Source: Shewanella benthica KT99
GTDB lineage: Bacteria; Pseudomonadota; Gammaproteobacteria; Enterobacterales; Shewanellaceae
DNA: 64,000 nucleotides
NCBI RefSeq assembly: GCF_000172075.1
Contig: NZ_ABIC01000006.1
Coordinates: 1 to 64,000, forward strand
Reading direction: 5' to 3'
The translations under genes and the position numbers were made by a program. Numbering within the stretch: position 1 is the stretch's first letter; the number at the start of each line of letters is the position of its first letter. A model generated the notes under the pieces. It was not told the origin of the DNA and did not search any database. It saw only the letters and a list, made by a program, of their open reading frames with translations. Below are positions 1 through 9,618 of the stretch, piece after piece.

Positions 1-29
1 TCTAATGTGCTTTGTGAGAGGGTGTATCT

Positions 30-311
30 ATGCTAGCAGTAAATGAGTATTTCGCAGGAAATGTAAAATCTATCGGTTTTCAGGGTGAGGATAAACCAGC
101 ATCTGTCGGTGTGATGGAGCCTGGCGATTATGAATTTGGTACAGCAGCACCTGAAGTTATGATAGTGGTTGCTGGCGCATTGACCGTTTTATTGCCGGGC
201 AGCGATAGCTGGCAGACTTTTAATGCCGGCACTCAATTTGATGTGCCTGGTGATGCTAAATTTCAGGTGAAAGTTGAGACTCAAACAGCTTATCTTTGTC
301 TGTATGGCTGA
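30..311 (+). CDS. ppnP: Pyrimidine/purine nucleoside phosphorylase PpnP
   Basis: Small cupin (DUF1255, formerly YaiE) that phosphorolyses several nucleosides to base plus ribose-1-phosphate in the cytoplasm (family knowledge). It has 93 residues, against 94 in E. coli, and matches along the whole length: NEYFAG and KSIGF near the N-terminus, SVGVMEPG, the core [11 protein letters not shown], a VPGDAKF turn and the terminal YLCLYG. The ATG is preceded by GAGAGGG at 16-22, seven bases upstream. It stands alone and is followed by the convergent transporter gene. Confidence 0.93.
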   Translation: MLAVNEYFAGNVKSIGFQGEDKPASVGVMEPGDYEFGTAAPEVMIVVAGALTVLLPGSDSWQTFNAGTQFDVPGDAKFQVKVETQTAYLCLYG

Positions 312-373
312 TGCTTACCAGAGCAATCTAACTTGTATATACAGGCTAGCCTAAAGCAGCTAGCCTGTTTTTA

Positions 374-1288
374 TCACTTATCACTTATCCCGCTTGCTTG
401 TTTCTCTTTATTCAGTGCCAATCTATTGCGTATCAGCCCTATGATCTGTGGCATAAGAGAGCATACAATCATGCTGGCCATCAAGGCATATTGGTGGGGA
501 GTAAACATCTCTCCCAACAGCAACATTCCTGTGATTATCCCCGCGACCGGATTGGCAATACCGCCGAAGGTAAAGTCGACCACAGTCATTCTCTGCAGCA
601 ACCAGACATACATTATGTAGCCTAGGGCAGTATTGAGCAGTATTATCCAGAGCAGGCCTAAGCCATGGGCTAGGTTGAAGCTATGTAATACCTCAACATA
701 GACCTCGGGGGAAATGAGGGCCTGGATCCCGGCAGCCACGGCCAATATTCCTCCTCCTAAGATCAGTTGCCATGTCAACACGCTCCACCACTGGATACGG
801 CTACCCAGTGCTTTTGTGAGGCTACTTCCCACTACGATACAGATGATCGCGCCCAGCATGGCGAGCATGCCGATAGGGTTAAGGCTTATTGAGCCCGGAT
901 CGAATAACAGCCAGGCTAACACGATTAACAAGAAACCGAAGAAGGCCTGTATACCCTTGGGTCGGTGCTTGCTAACAACCCAGTGATAGAGCATGGCAAA
1001 TACAGGCACAGATATCATGCCGACACCGGATATTGCCGCGGGCAAGGTGAGTGCCATCACGAAAATCAGGCTGAAGAAAGCGGCGATATTAATACTTCCC
1101 AACTTGAGCAAGATGCCCCAATCACTTCGTTTCGGCAAGCTAGGGTTAAGCGCTAGCAAGATGAGCCCGGTCGGCAGTGCTCTGAGTGCTCCTAGTAATA
1201 GCGGCGGCCAATCCGGTAGGCTAAACTGGGTCACAGCATAAGTTGTCCCCCAGAAAAATGCTGGGATCATCGCGAGTAATATATTCAT
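374..1288 (-). CDS. EamA/DMT-superfamily transporter
   Basis: Inner-membrane permease of the drug/metabolite transporter superfamily, 304 residues, with about ten hydrophobic segments arranged as two EamA repeats. The N-terminal MIPAFFWGTTYAV is typical of the first EamA helix, and the second half holds GGIANPVAGIITGMLLLGE, the usual end of repeat two. The substrate cannot be read from the sequence. It is divergent from a MarR regulator at 1517, and the 228-bp gap holds two copies of a palindrome. This suggests the regulator represses the exporter in response to a small molecule (inference). The start at 1288 gives a full-length first helix. Confidence 0.85.
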   Translation of the reverse strand: MNILLAMIPAFFWGTTYAVTQFSLPDWPPLLLGALRALPTGLILLALNPSLPKRSDWGILLKLGSINIAAFFSLIFVMALTLPAAISGVGMISVPVFAMLYHWVVSKHRPKGIQAFFGFLLIVLAWLLFDPGSISLNPIGMLAMLGAIICIVVGSSLTKALGSRIQWWSVLTWQLILGGGILAVAAGIQALISPEVYVEVLHSFNLAHGLGLLWIILLNTALGYIMYVWLLQRMTVVDFTFGGIANPVAGIITGMLLLGEMFTPHQYALMASMIVCSLMPQIIGLIRNRLALNKEKQASGISDK

Positions 1289-1346
1289 TAAACAGTCTCA
1301 AAATCATCTTTAAGCTTAGATTTAAGCTCATTCAAAGTTAAACTAC

Positions 1347-1358
1347 CTTCATGTGAAG
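1347..1358. promoter_or_regulatory. MarR-type operator copy 1
   Basis: CTTCATGTGAAG, a 5-2-5 inverted repeat within the longer TACCTTCATGTGAAGATA. A second nearly identical palindrome lies 54 bp away, between a divergent transporter and a MarR gene. This is the expected layout for an autoregulating MarR repressor. Seen in sequence; binding is inferred. Confidence 0.6.
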
Positions 1359-1400
1359 ATAGTTTGTAGTCTGCGCCTCATTTTACCATTTGTAAAGTAC

Positions 1401-1412
1401 CTTCACATGAAG
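1401..1412. promoter_or_regulatory. MarR-type operator copy 2
   Basis: CTTCACATGAAG, flanked as TACCTTCACATGAAGTAT. It shares the TACCTTCA..TGAAG core with the copy at 1347-1358; the centres are 54 bp apart, about five helical turns. Confidence 0.6.
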
Positions 1413-1516
1413 TATCTTTTCGATAAGGTAAAAGTTGTTTTGCTGGTTAATCTAGTGTTGAGTTCAATAAACCAAATAATGTCAGTATAAACAATAACAA
1501 TAATAGGATAAAAGGA

Positions 1517-2002
1517 ATGGATGGATTAGATCGTGTCGTCGCCCAGTGGAAAGCCGAGAAGCCAAATTTAGATACCTTGCCCATGGAGCTGATCGGTAGA
1601 TTAATGCGTTTGAGTAAGCATATAGAGTCACAAGTCGCCGAGTGTCATAAGGCCTATGATCTTAAGCCCGGTGAATTTGATGTGATCGCGACCTTGAGGC
1701 GTTCAGGAGGCGAGTACTGTTTAACGCCCTCTGAACTGATAGATTCCATGATGCTCACCTCAGGTGCCATGACTAATCGTTTAACTAAGTTGGAGTCCAA
1801 GGGCTTGATTGAGCGAGTGAACAGCAAGCAAGATAGGCGCAGTGTCTCGGTGGCGCTGACTCAACAAGGAGTGGTATTGATCGATGAGGCGATAGAGGAG
1901 CATGGTCGATTGCAGCAAGCAATAGTAGCGTCTTTGTCTGAGTCCGCTAGGCCAGAACTCAATGGATTATTAAAAACCTGGCTAGCCCAGTATGAGCCTT
2001 AA
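1517..2002 (+). CDS. MarR-family transcriptional regulator
   Basis: Winged-helix regulator of 161 residues. An N-terminal dimerisation helix is followed by a DNA-binding core around residues 55-120 (EFDVIATLRRSGGEYCLTPSEL, then SGAMTNRLTKLESKGLIER and the wing SKQDRRSVSVALT). The D-R-R wing is the MarR hallmark. AGGA at 1505-1508 sits eight bases before the ATG. It faces away from the DMT transporter, with paired palindromic operators between them. It therefore probably represses that transporter and itself until a ligand binds (inference). Confidence 0.92.
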   Translation: MDGLDRVVAQWKAEKPNLDTLPMELIGRLMRLSKHIESQVAECHKAYDLKPGEFDVIATLRRSGGEYCLTPSELIDSMMLTSGAMTNRLTKLESKGLIERVNSKQDRRSVSVALTQQGVVLIDEAIEEHGRLQQAIVASLSESARPELNGLLKTWLAQYEP

Positions 2003-2005
2003 ATC

Positions 2006-2269
2006 CTAAAATATTGGTAATAGCATAATCAGTGAAATAGCGATTAACACCAGCTCGAGAGGCTTGCCGAAAATATCTCCTTTAGGTGCTAGCTTCTCAA
2101 TGAGCACCACTAAGGTCAATATTGAGATCCAGAATAGGTCCATGACCCCAAGTACAAATAAGAGTGCCATCAATACCCAGCAACAGCCAAGACAGTATTG
2201 CTCATGGCTAAAGCCCATCTTAATGGCATTCAAATTACCCTCACGCCAGTGAGTCGTGATTAGGCTCAT
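2006..2269 (-). pseudogene. C-terminal remnant of a DUF2182 membrane protein
   Basis: 87 residues resembling only the C-terminal third of DUF2182 proteins, which are usually about 250 residues. HEQYCLGCCWVLMALLF is the family's conserved Cys-containing helix, followed by one more hydrophobic helix. An in-frame TAG lies three codons before the first ATG, so nothing upstream rescues the rest. I read it as a 5'-truncated relic; a genuinely short expressed version cannot be excluded. Confidence 0.6.
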
Positions 2270-2883
2270 CAGAGGCTACAGCAAAGAATGACAGTCCTAG
2301 GACCGGAACTAAGGTGCTATTTTTTGAATCATAAACGGCGGTAGTATCTACCTTTATCTCCTAGTGAACAGAATTAACTTTTGGTTAAATGACTAAATCG
2401 GGAGACGGATTTTAGAACTTTTTATAGCGAAGTAAAGTGGAATGATTACCGGCAGGGTTAAATCTTGTTAATGAGTCTTAAATTATTTTGTATCAAAGCC
2501 TTACACTTTTTTTGTTTTTTGTTGGCGGGTGTGAGTCTGGAGGAGATAAAAGCAGATTATATGATTGAAGGCTAAACCTTTATGGAGAAGCTGTTAATCA
2601 CTGACTTTCGGGTTTTAATTAGGTATGTAAACTATTTTTCTGAGAATATCTAGATAAGTATATGTCAAATCACGTCAAAATCACGTCAAGAAGACAAATA
2701 AAAATGAACATTTTTATATCTTTGTTGTGTACTTAGAAGATCTTGTTGAACAAAGTTTATCAATGTAAGGATTTTGGTATGATTCAGGCTTAAAGATATA
2801 GTCGTGTCATGTGGGTGAGCTGGAGTTACAAGCGCCGCGGAGGGCTATTAGATGAGCTCACTCAACTCGTTATTTAATTCAAG
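2270..2883. other. Intergenic region with a short direct repeat
   Basis: 614 bases without a convincing ORF. The only structure I see is a direct repeat of GTCAAA(A)TCAC followed by GTCAAG at 2664-2690, roughly 200 bp before the LuxR-type gene. It could be a regulator site or promoter-proximal repeat. Confidence 0.4.
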
Positions 2884-3681
2884 ATGACTTTTTTTGATTG
2901 GTTTGATGTGTATGGTGGTTTTATGCAAGGTTCTTTGCAAGATAACAATAGCAAATTTACAGCTGGTATAGTGATTAACCCTCTAATTCTGAATCCCATC
3001 AAGTCGGTGATTAATCGACATGGTTTTGCTGGTTTTTGGTTTCAGGGCATTGCAAATCGTGCTCACCAAGATTATCTGCAAAACTGTAAAAAAAACATAC
3101 TGACTCGTCGCGTGCTACATAGATCCGATGGTATTTTGAGCTCATCGTCTAAGGTTCAATTGCTACAAAATCAGTATTTGGCTAAAGTGGCTCCAAGTGA
3201 CATTAATTTCGCCCCAGCGCTGCAGTTAGATGAGCCTTACTGTTATCAGCTGTTAGAAAATGATCAAGCTAACAAGGCGAAGAAGCTGTTTAACTCTTAT
3301 GGAATTAACACTGTGGTGAGTTATCCACTGCGGCATTTTTCTTCGAGCGTATGGTGCGGCCGCTTCACTCTATTATCTAAATATGACTCTAGCGAACTTA
3401 ATTTTTCAGGATTAGATCTTAGCCTGAAGCAAGCTCAAATGGTGTTATTCGAGCACTATCATGATGAGTTAAATCCATACCTGCAACCTAATCTATTTAA
3501 TCAAACTGCGATAAAAGCACTGAAAATGGCGGCAATAGGACTGCATAATCATGAAATATCAGCACAGCTTCGCATTACGGTTCGTGGTGTGGAATATCAT
3601 TTAGAGTCGATGAGAAATAAACTCTCGGCAAGTAATCGTGCCAATCTAGTACATATTGCCCATCAGCTGGAGATTATATAA
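2884..3681 (+). CDS. LuxR-type helix-turn-helix regulator
   Basis: 265-residue protein with a C-terminal GerE/LuxR HTH at about residues 205-260 (ALKMAAIGLHNHEISAQL, RGVEYHLESMRNKL, NRANLVHIA). The N-terminal 200 residues have no motif I can name; their length resembles an autoinducer- or ligand-binding domain, but I do not see acyl-homoserine-lactone residues with confidence. An internal ATG at 2923 is an alternative start. It is three bases upstream of a response-regulator gene and probably co-transcribed with it. Its position upstream of urdA suggests a role in controlling that locus (inference). Confidence 0.75.
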   Translation: MTFFDWFDVYGGFMQGSLQDNNSKFTAGIVINPLILNPIKSVINRHGFAGFWFQGIANRAHQDYLQNCKKNILTRRVLHRSDGILSSSSKVQLLQNQYLAKVAPSDINFAPALQLDEPYCYQLLENDQANKAKKLFNSYGINTVVSYPLRHFSSSVWCGRFTLLSKYDSSELNFSGLDLSLKQAQMVLFEHYHDELNPYLQPNLFNQTAIKALKMAAIGLHNHEISAQLRITVRGVEYHLESMRNKLSASNRANLVHIAHQLEII

Positions 3682-3684
3682 TTA

Positions 3685-4359
3685 ATGTTGGTATTGCTGG
3701 TTGAAGACAACCGTCTGTTAGCTAAAAACATCATTCACTATCTAGAGTTGAAAGGTATTGAATGCGACTATGCTGAATCCATCATGCAGGCAGACAGTGC
3801 CGTGTTTAGCCGTATTTTTGATGCCATTATTCTTGATTTGAACCTGCCTGATGGAGATGGACTCGAAGCATGTAAAAGGTGGAAAGATCAGTGCGTCATT
3901 TCACCTGTGATTATGCTAACTGCCCGCAGCGGGTTACAAGATAAACTTTCAGGCTTTGAAGTTGGTGCGGATGATTATCTGATCAAACCTTTCGCTATGC
4001 CCGAGTTGGTAGCCAGACTGAAAGTGATTGCTGAGCGTCGTCCAGCTCCTAAGTTACTAAAAATTGGAGAGTTAGAGTTTGATTTTGCTGGTCATAGAGT
4101 GCACCGGTTAGGGGAAGAGCTTTTACTATCGCGTACGGGGTGGAAAATATTATCCCTGTTAGCTAGACGCAGCCCTGAAACGGTCGAACGAGAAGAGGTT
4201 GAACGTCTATTGTGGCCGGATTGTTTGCCTGATAGTGATAGCTTAAGGAGTCATATGCATTTGTTGAGAAAAATTGTCGATAAACCCTATAAACATCACT
4301 ACTTACATACCGTGCGCGGGATTGGTTTGTGTTTAAAGGTGGCAGCCTGTGAAGCATAA
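3685..4359 (+). CDS. OmpR/PhoB-type response regulator
   Basis: 224 residues. The receiver domain has acidic EDN at residues 7-9, phospho-acceptor D51 in ILDLNLPDGDG, T at MLTARSG and K in LIKPFAMPE. The C-terminal winged helix (about 130-220) ends in RSHMHLLRKIVDKP and TVRGIGLCL, as in OmpR/PhoB. It starts three bases after the LuxR-type gene and overlaps the kinase gene that follows, so the three form one transcription unit. The signal is unknown; location suggests control of the channel and urdA downstream. Confidence 0.93.
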   Translation: MLVLLVEDNRLLAKNIIHYLELKGIECDYAESIMQADSAVFSRIFDAIILDLNLPDGDGLEACKRWKDQCVISPVIMLTARSGLQDKLSGFEVGADDYLIKPFAMPELVARLKVIAERRPAPKLLKIGELEFDFAGHRVHRLGEELLLSRTGWKILSLLARRSPETVEREEVERLLWPDCLPDSDSLRSHMHLLRKIVDKPYKHHYLHTVRGIGLCLKVAACEA

Positions 4360-5557
4360 AATGAGTTTAAAGCGTGTCTATCAATGCTATGGCGTGGTGT
4401 TCTTAGCGGTCACCTTACTTATCAACATGTTTATTCCACTGTGTATGATGTGTACAGGGATGTTCAGTATGCATGACATCACCATGAGAAGTGCCGCACA
4501 GGCGGCTGAGCAATATCTGGCCGATACCGGTAACCTCTATCAAACAGATAATATTAAAATATACACAGATTGGAATAGCGTTCCAGAGCAAGTCAAATCG
4601 ATCACACAGGGTATTAAACCGACAGGGTTAAATGAAGTTGAATATCATCACCATAATGGTCAGTTCATCGATGCAATTATGGTGTATCAGCAGGCATCAG
4701 GCCAAAACTTATACGTGTGGCTAAATTATAATGTCACCCATGATCTTGAGTTTGCACCAAAAAATATGGCGGCGCTCGGTTTGCTGATCACGATGACATT
4801 TGGTGTTGTCGCCAGTTTAGCCTTCTATCTACAAAGCCGAGTGATCTCTCCTGTTCATCAAATCAGTCGTGCGATTAAACAGCATGATTGGCAAAAAATG
4901 CAAAGCCTTAACTTCCCTCAACAATGTTATTCCGAGCTGCAATCGATAGTCGATGCTCTGGATATCTCGATAAGACAGTTAAAAGAGGCACAGCAACGCG
5001 AACTCTCTTTTTTGCGTTTTGCCAGTCATGAGCTTCGTACTCCTATTGCGATATGTCAGTCCTCTTTTGATATTTTAACCCTGCAACAAGGCAAGCTAGA
5101 GGGGCCTACGCTGCACGCTAGTCAAGCAACAAGTCAGATGAAGTCTATTACCGAGACTTTACTTTGGATGATGAGTTCTGAGTGTTCTGCTATGCAGTCT
5201 AGTCCAGTCAAACTGGATGAATTGTTACGAAAAATCATTTTTGATCAACAATATGCACAAGGAGATGACATCCAGATAGAGTTAATTTGTGATGATACTG
5301 AATTGATCGTGTTGAAAGAACCACTGACTATTATTCTAAATAACTTGGTACGCAATAGTTTAGAGCACGGTGCTCGAGGTGTACGAATAGAGCAGTCGGG
5401 TAAGCGAATTGATATCACCAATATAGTGTCACCTCATAATCGCAGCGGATTTGGTCTGGGACTCATGCTCGTTGAACGTTTAGCTAAACAGTTAGACTGG
5501 CAGTATCATTCGACTACTGTCGATAACAAATTCCATGCATCATTAATTATAACCTGA
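4349..5557 (+). CDS. Membrane sensor histidine kinase
   Basis: 402 residues: TM1 about 12-35, periplasmic loop 40-138, TM2 about 140-160, a linker, then a DHp box FASHELRTP with H227. The ATPase region has an N box (LNNLVRNSLEH, about 330-340) and a G2-like GFGLGL at 367-372. The usual D-x-G-x-G G1 motif is absent, with only DITNIVSPHNRS in that place, so the ATP-binding domain is short and degenerate. GTG at 4349 follows AAAGGTGG by six bases; ATG at 4361 is the alternative. The reading frame overlaps the response regulator by 11 bases. Confidence 0.88.
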   Translation: MKHKMSLKRVYQCYGVVFLAVTLLINMFIPLCMMCTGMFSMHDITMRSAAQAAEQYLADTGNLYQTDNIKIYTDWNSVPEQVKSITQGIKPTGLNEVEYHHHNGQFIDAIMVYQQASGQNLYVWLNYNVTHDLEFAPKNMAALGLLITMTFGVVASLAFYLQSRVISPVHQISRAIKQHDWQKMQSLNFPQQCYSELQSIVDALDISIRQLKEAQQRELSFLRFASHELRTPIAICQSSFDILTLQQGKLEGPTLHASQATSQMKSITETLLWMMSSECSAMQSSPVKLDELLRKIIFDQQYAQGDDIQIELICDDTELIVLKEPLTIILNNLVRNSLEHGARGVRIEQSGKRIDITNIVSPHNRSGFGLGLMLVERLAKQLDWQYHSTTVDNKFHASLIIT

Positions 5558-5922
5558 CTGAAAGTAAGGAATATTTTGGCCATTACATTCCCTTGCTTTA
5601 AATAAGGTATCATTATTTTTGTCTAATATATAATAATTACATTAATATATATTAGACTATCCACTTAATTATTTTTAACGAACCCAAATTCATTTTGTTA
5701 TTTATTTACTTTTAGTGGTTTTTTTGCTTTGTGGTCCATAAAATTTTGACGTAACTTTCACATTGTAAATTATTTAATTGTTCGTGTTAGCACCATTTTA
5801 ATAGGTTTTACTTCTCAAACCCACAGTGATATTTAAATCAAAAGTAGATATCGAGCCAGCTCACAATTAATGTTTCTTGGTTGTTTATTCTATTCCAGAT
5901 ATTTTTATTAAGGAATAGCTCT
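5558..5922. other. AT-rich intergenic region with an 11-bp inverted repeat
   Basis: 365 bases between the kinase and the channel gene. GTCTAATATAT at 5621-5631 pairs perfectly with ATATATTAGAC at 5647-5657, with a 15-base loop. There is no T-run, so a regulator site or weak terminator is possible. The promoter of the channel-urdA unit must lie here. I see no clear CRP site. Confidence 0.5.
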
Positions 5923-6669
5923 ATGAAAAAGCAACTTGTAACCGCACTGACCATGCTTCTTGTGGCACCAGCAATGTCGGCGACTTCTCTGGATATTGGC
6001 TACAAAGCTTATACCTCAGATACTAAGTCTGATAATGGAGGGGCTTATGACCAGCCTTTTGTTAAGTTGACTCACTTTAATAAGGCCGAGTGGGGAACCT
6101 TAATCGCTTATGTGAAACTGGAGAATCCAGGTGAGATTAGTGATGCTCAACATGGCAAGGATGGCAAGCTAACGGTTAAATCACTTCTTATTATTGACAA
6201 GCAAATCGCCGATTCTAGCTTTAATATTTGGGCACAGAACTTTCTTATTTCTAACCGAACCGTGATGGAAGACAACTTCTATCTTGGTGTTACCACCAAC
6301 CAGAAGTTTGGATCTCTGTTCGTGAATGCAGGTGTCGGACTCAACTACTCAGCGGCTCACTTCGATCCTAGCGGGGAGAGTTTTGATGGATTAAGCGGTT
6401 ATGCCGTGGTGATCAACGTCCGTTATCCATTCTCGGCAATGGGGCTTAAGCATTCCTTATCTGTTAACTATGAAGGCCAGATCGATCGTGATGAAGATCA
6501 TATGAGTACCTTAGGTTATGCCAGCTACGGACATCAGATCATCACTACGTTAAAGACAAGTGTGAGTGATTCTTTCTATACCAAGTTGCACCTGACACAG
6601 TTCGATAGCTGGGGCGCAGCGCCTAATGATGGCATCGAATATGGCGTCTCGGTTGGTTTTAAATTCTAG
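5923..6669 (+). CDS. Outer-membrane channel, OmpK/Tsx-like
   Basis: 248 residues from ATG 5923 (AAGGAA at 5910-5915). It has a signal peptide MKKQLVTALTMLLVAPAMSA, then alternating short beta-strand-like segments, ending in GVSVGFKF with a terminal phenylalanine, as in outer-membrane beta barrels. Segment pattern and length resemble the nucleoside-specific OmpK/Tsx channels; the similarity is modest. It is 28 bp upstream of urdA with no terminator between, so it may admit urocanate to the periplasm (inference). A generic small porin is the alternative. Confidence 0.6.
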   Translation: MKKQLVTALTMLLVAPAMSATSLDIGYKAYTSDTKSDNGGAYDQPFVKLTHFNKAEWGTLIAYVKLENPGEISDAQHGKDGKLTVKSLLIIDKQIADSSFNIWAQNFLISNRTVMEDNFYLGVTTNQKFGSLFVNAGVGLNYSAAHFDPSGESFDGLSGYAVVINVRYPFSAMGLKHSLSVNYEGQIDRDEDHMSTLGYASYGHQIITTLKTSVSDSFYTKLHLTQFDSWGAAPNDGIEYGVSVGFKF

Positions 6670-6685
6670 TATCAGATTGATTTAA

Positions 6686-8452
<1,767 letters not shown>

Positions 8453-8477
8453 TTGCTAGCAGATGTTTAAAGATAAC

Positions 8478-8508
8478 ATGCCGATCACCTCAGTGATCGG
8501 CATTTTTT
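8478..8508 (+). terminator. Terminator after urdA
   Basis: Perfect 11-bp stem ATGCCGATCAC / GTGATCGGCAT with loop CTCA, followed by T6 (8503-8508). It separates urdA from apbE, which would need readthrough or its own promoter. Confidence 0.9.
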
Positions 8509-8554
8509 ATCGCCATTTATGCGAGCTGTTTTGAATTATAGCAAGAGGCTAGGT

Positions 8555-9410
8555 ATGAACCTTCTGATGATGATCTGCTTAGTCCCCCTGCTGTTCATGT
8601 CTCAGGCATGGGCGCATATCAATATCGAGCAGATAACCGGTACGACCTACACCATACAGTTGCGCCTACAGGATACTCTCGCATCGAAACAAGAGATAAA
8701 GGCGTTAGTGGAGCAGGAGCTTGAGAGGGTTAATCAATCTCTGTCAGTTTACCGTGAGGATTCCGAAATTTCTAAGTTCAACTTAAGTGATGCAGGTAAA
8801 CCTATTTCGGTATCTGCGCGCCTTTGGGATGTACTGCAGATATCCCGCAGCGTTTCGGCACAAACTTATGGTGCGCTAGATGTGACCTTAGGCCCGGTGA
8901 TCGAATTCTGGGGTCGCAGAGCTCTGCAAGGTAAAAACCGTGGTCAGCTAGAGCTGGCTCGCTTAAAAACAGGCATGGATGGATTCAGCTTGGACTCGGG
9001 AACCGTGACGAAAGTAATAAGGGGCCTAGAGATAAATCCCTCGGCGGTGGCGAAAGGTTATGGCGTGGATCGTGTCGCCAACATTCTTGATGATCTGGGT
9101 GTGCATCATTATCTGGTAGAGATTGGCGGGTAGCTATGTAAATTATATCGACAGTGATGATAAGACCTTGAGTCATATTATCGATCCGATAACAGGGATG
9201 CCGGCCAGCAACAGCTTGGTATCGGCGACCGTGCTTCATCAGCAATACGCCGTAGCCGACTGTTTTGCGACTGCCATGACGATCTTGAGTGTGGAGCGAT
9301 CGATGCAGATTGCCAATGAGCTCGATCTCGCGGTCATGTTAATCGAACAGACTGACACGGGTCTTAGGACTCACTTCAGTGACAGCATCTCCCCGTACTT
9401 ATCTAAATAA
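8555..9410 (+). pseudogene. apbE: ApbE-type FAD:protein FMN transferase, internal deletion
   Basis: ApbE attaches FMN covalently to a Thr in DGxSGAT motifs, as in UrdA just upstream. The start ATG 8555 follows AGAGGCTAGG and gives signal peptide MNLLMMICLVPLLFMSQAWA. Frame one runs to VEIGG then TAG at about 9130; the other frame resumes immediately as AGSYVNYIDSDDKTLSHIIDP and ends at 9410. Intact ApbE has roughly 50-60 residues between VEIGGE and ATSG.Y.NY, so a deletion removed that stretch and shifted the frame. The C-terminal ADCFATA (metal-site Asp motif) survives, but the product cannot be functional. Confidence 0.85.
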
Positions 9411-9425
9411 GAGCATTGAATAACC

Positions 9426-9560
9426 ATGGAGTTTGACAAGACATTACGCACGATTGTCTGCTTGAGCGCTCTGGTGCTGCTGGTATGCACCCTGACTCTA
9501 GCTGTGTTTATGGTTAGGGGGGAATTTTCTGGAATCGATATTGTCGTGATAGCTTGCTGA
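9426..9560 (+). CDS. Small single-pass membrane protein
   Basis: 44-codon ORF: MEFDKTLRTIVCLSALVLLV, then CTLTLAVFMVRGEFSG and a short tail. It holds one clear transmembrane helix (about residues 9-30) with positive residues before it. It begins 13 bp after the apbE relic and precedes the chemoreceptor. No family recognised. Codon use is ordinary, but so short an ORF can arise by chance. Confidence 0.4.
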   Translation: MEFDKTLRTIVCLSALVLLVCTLTLAVFMVRGEFSGIDIVVIAC

Positions 9561-9618
9561 CTTTTTTTATTTTATTGAGCGCGTTTGATTATATTTTTAC
9601 AGATAGGGAAGTTCTGAA

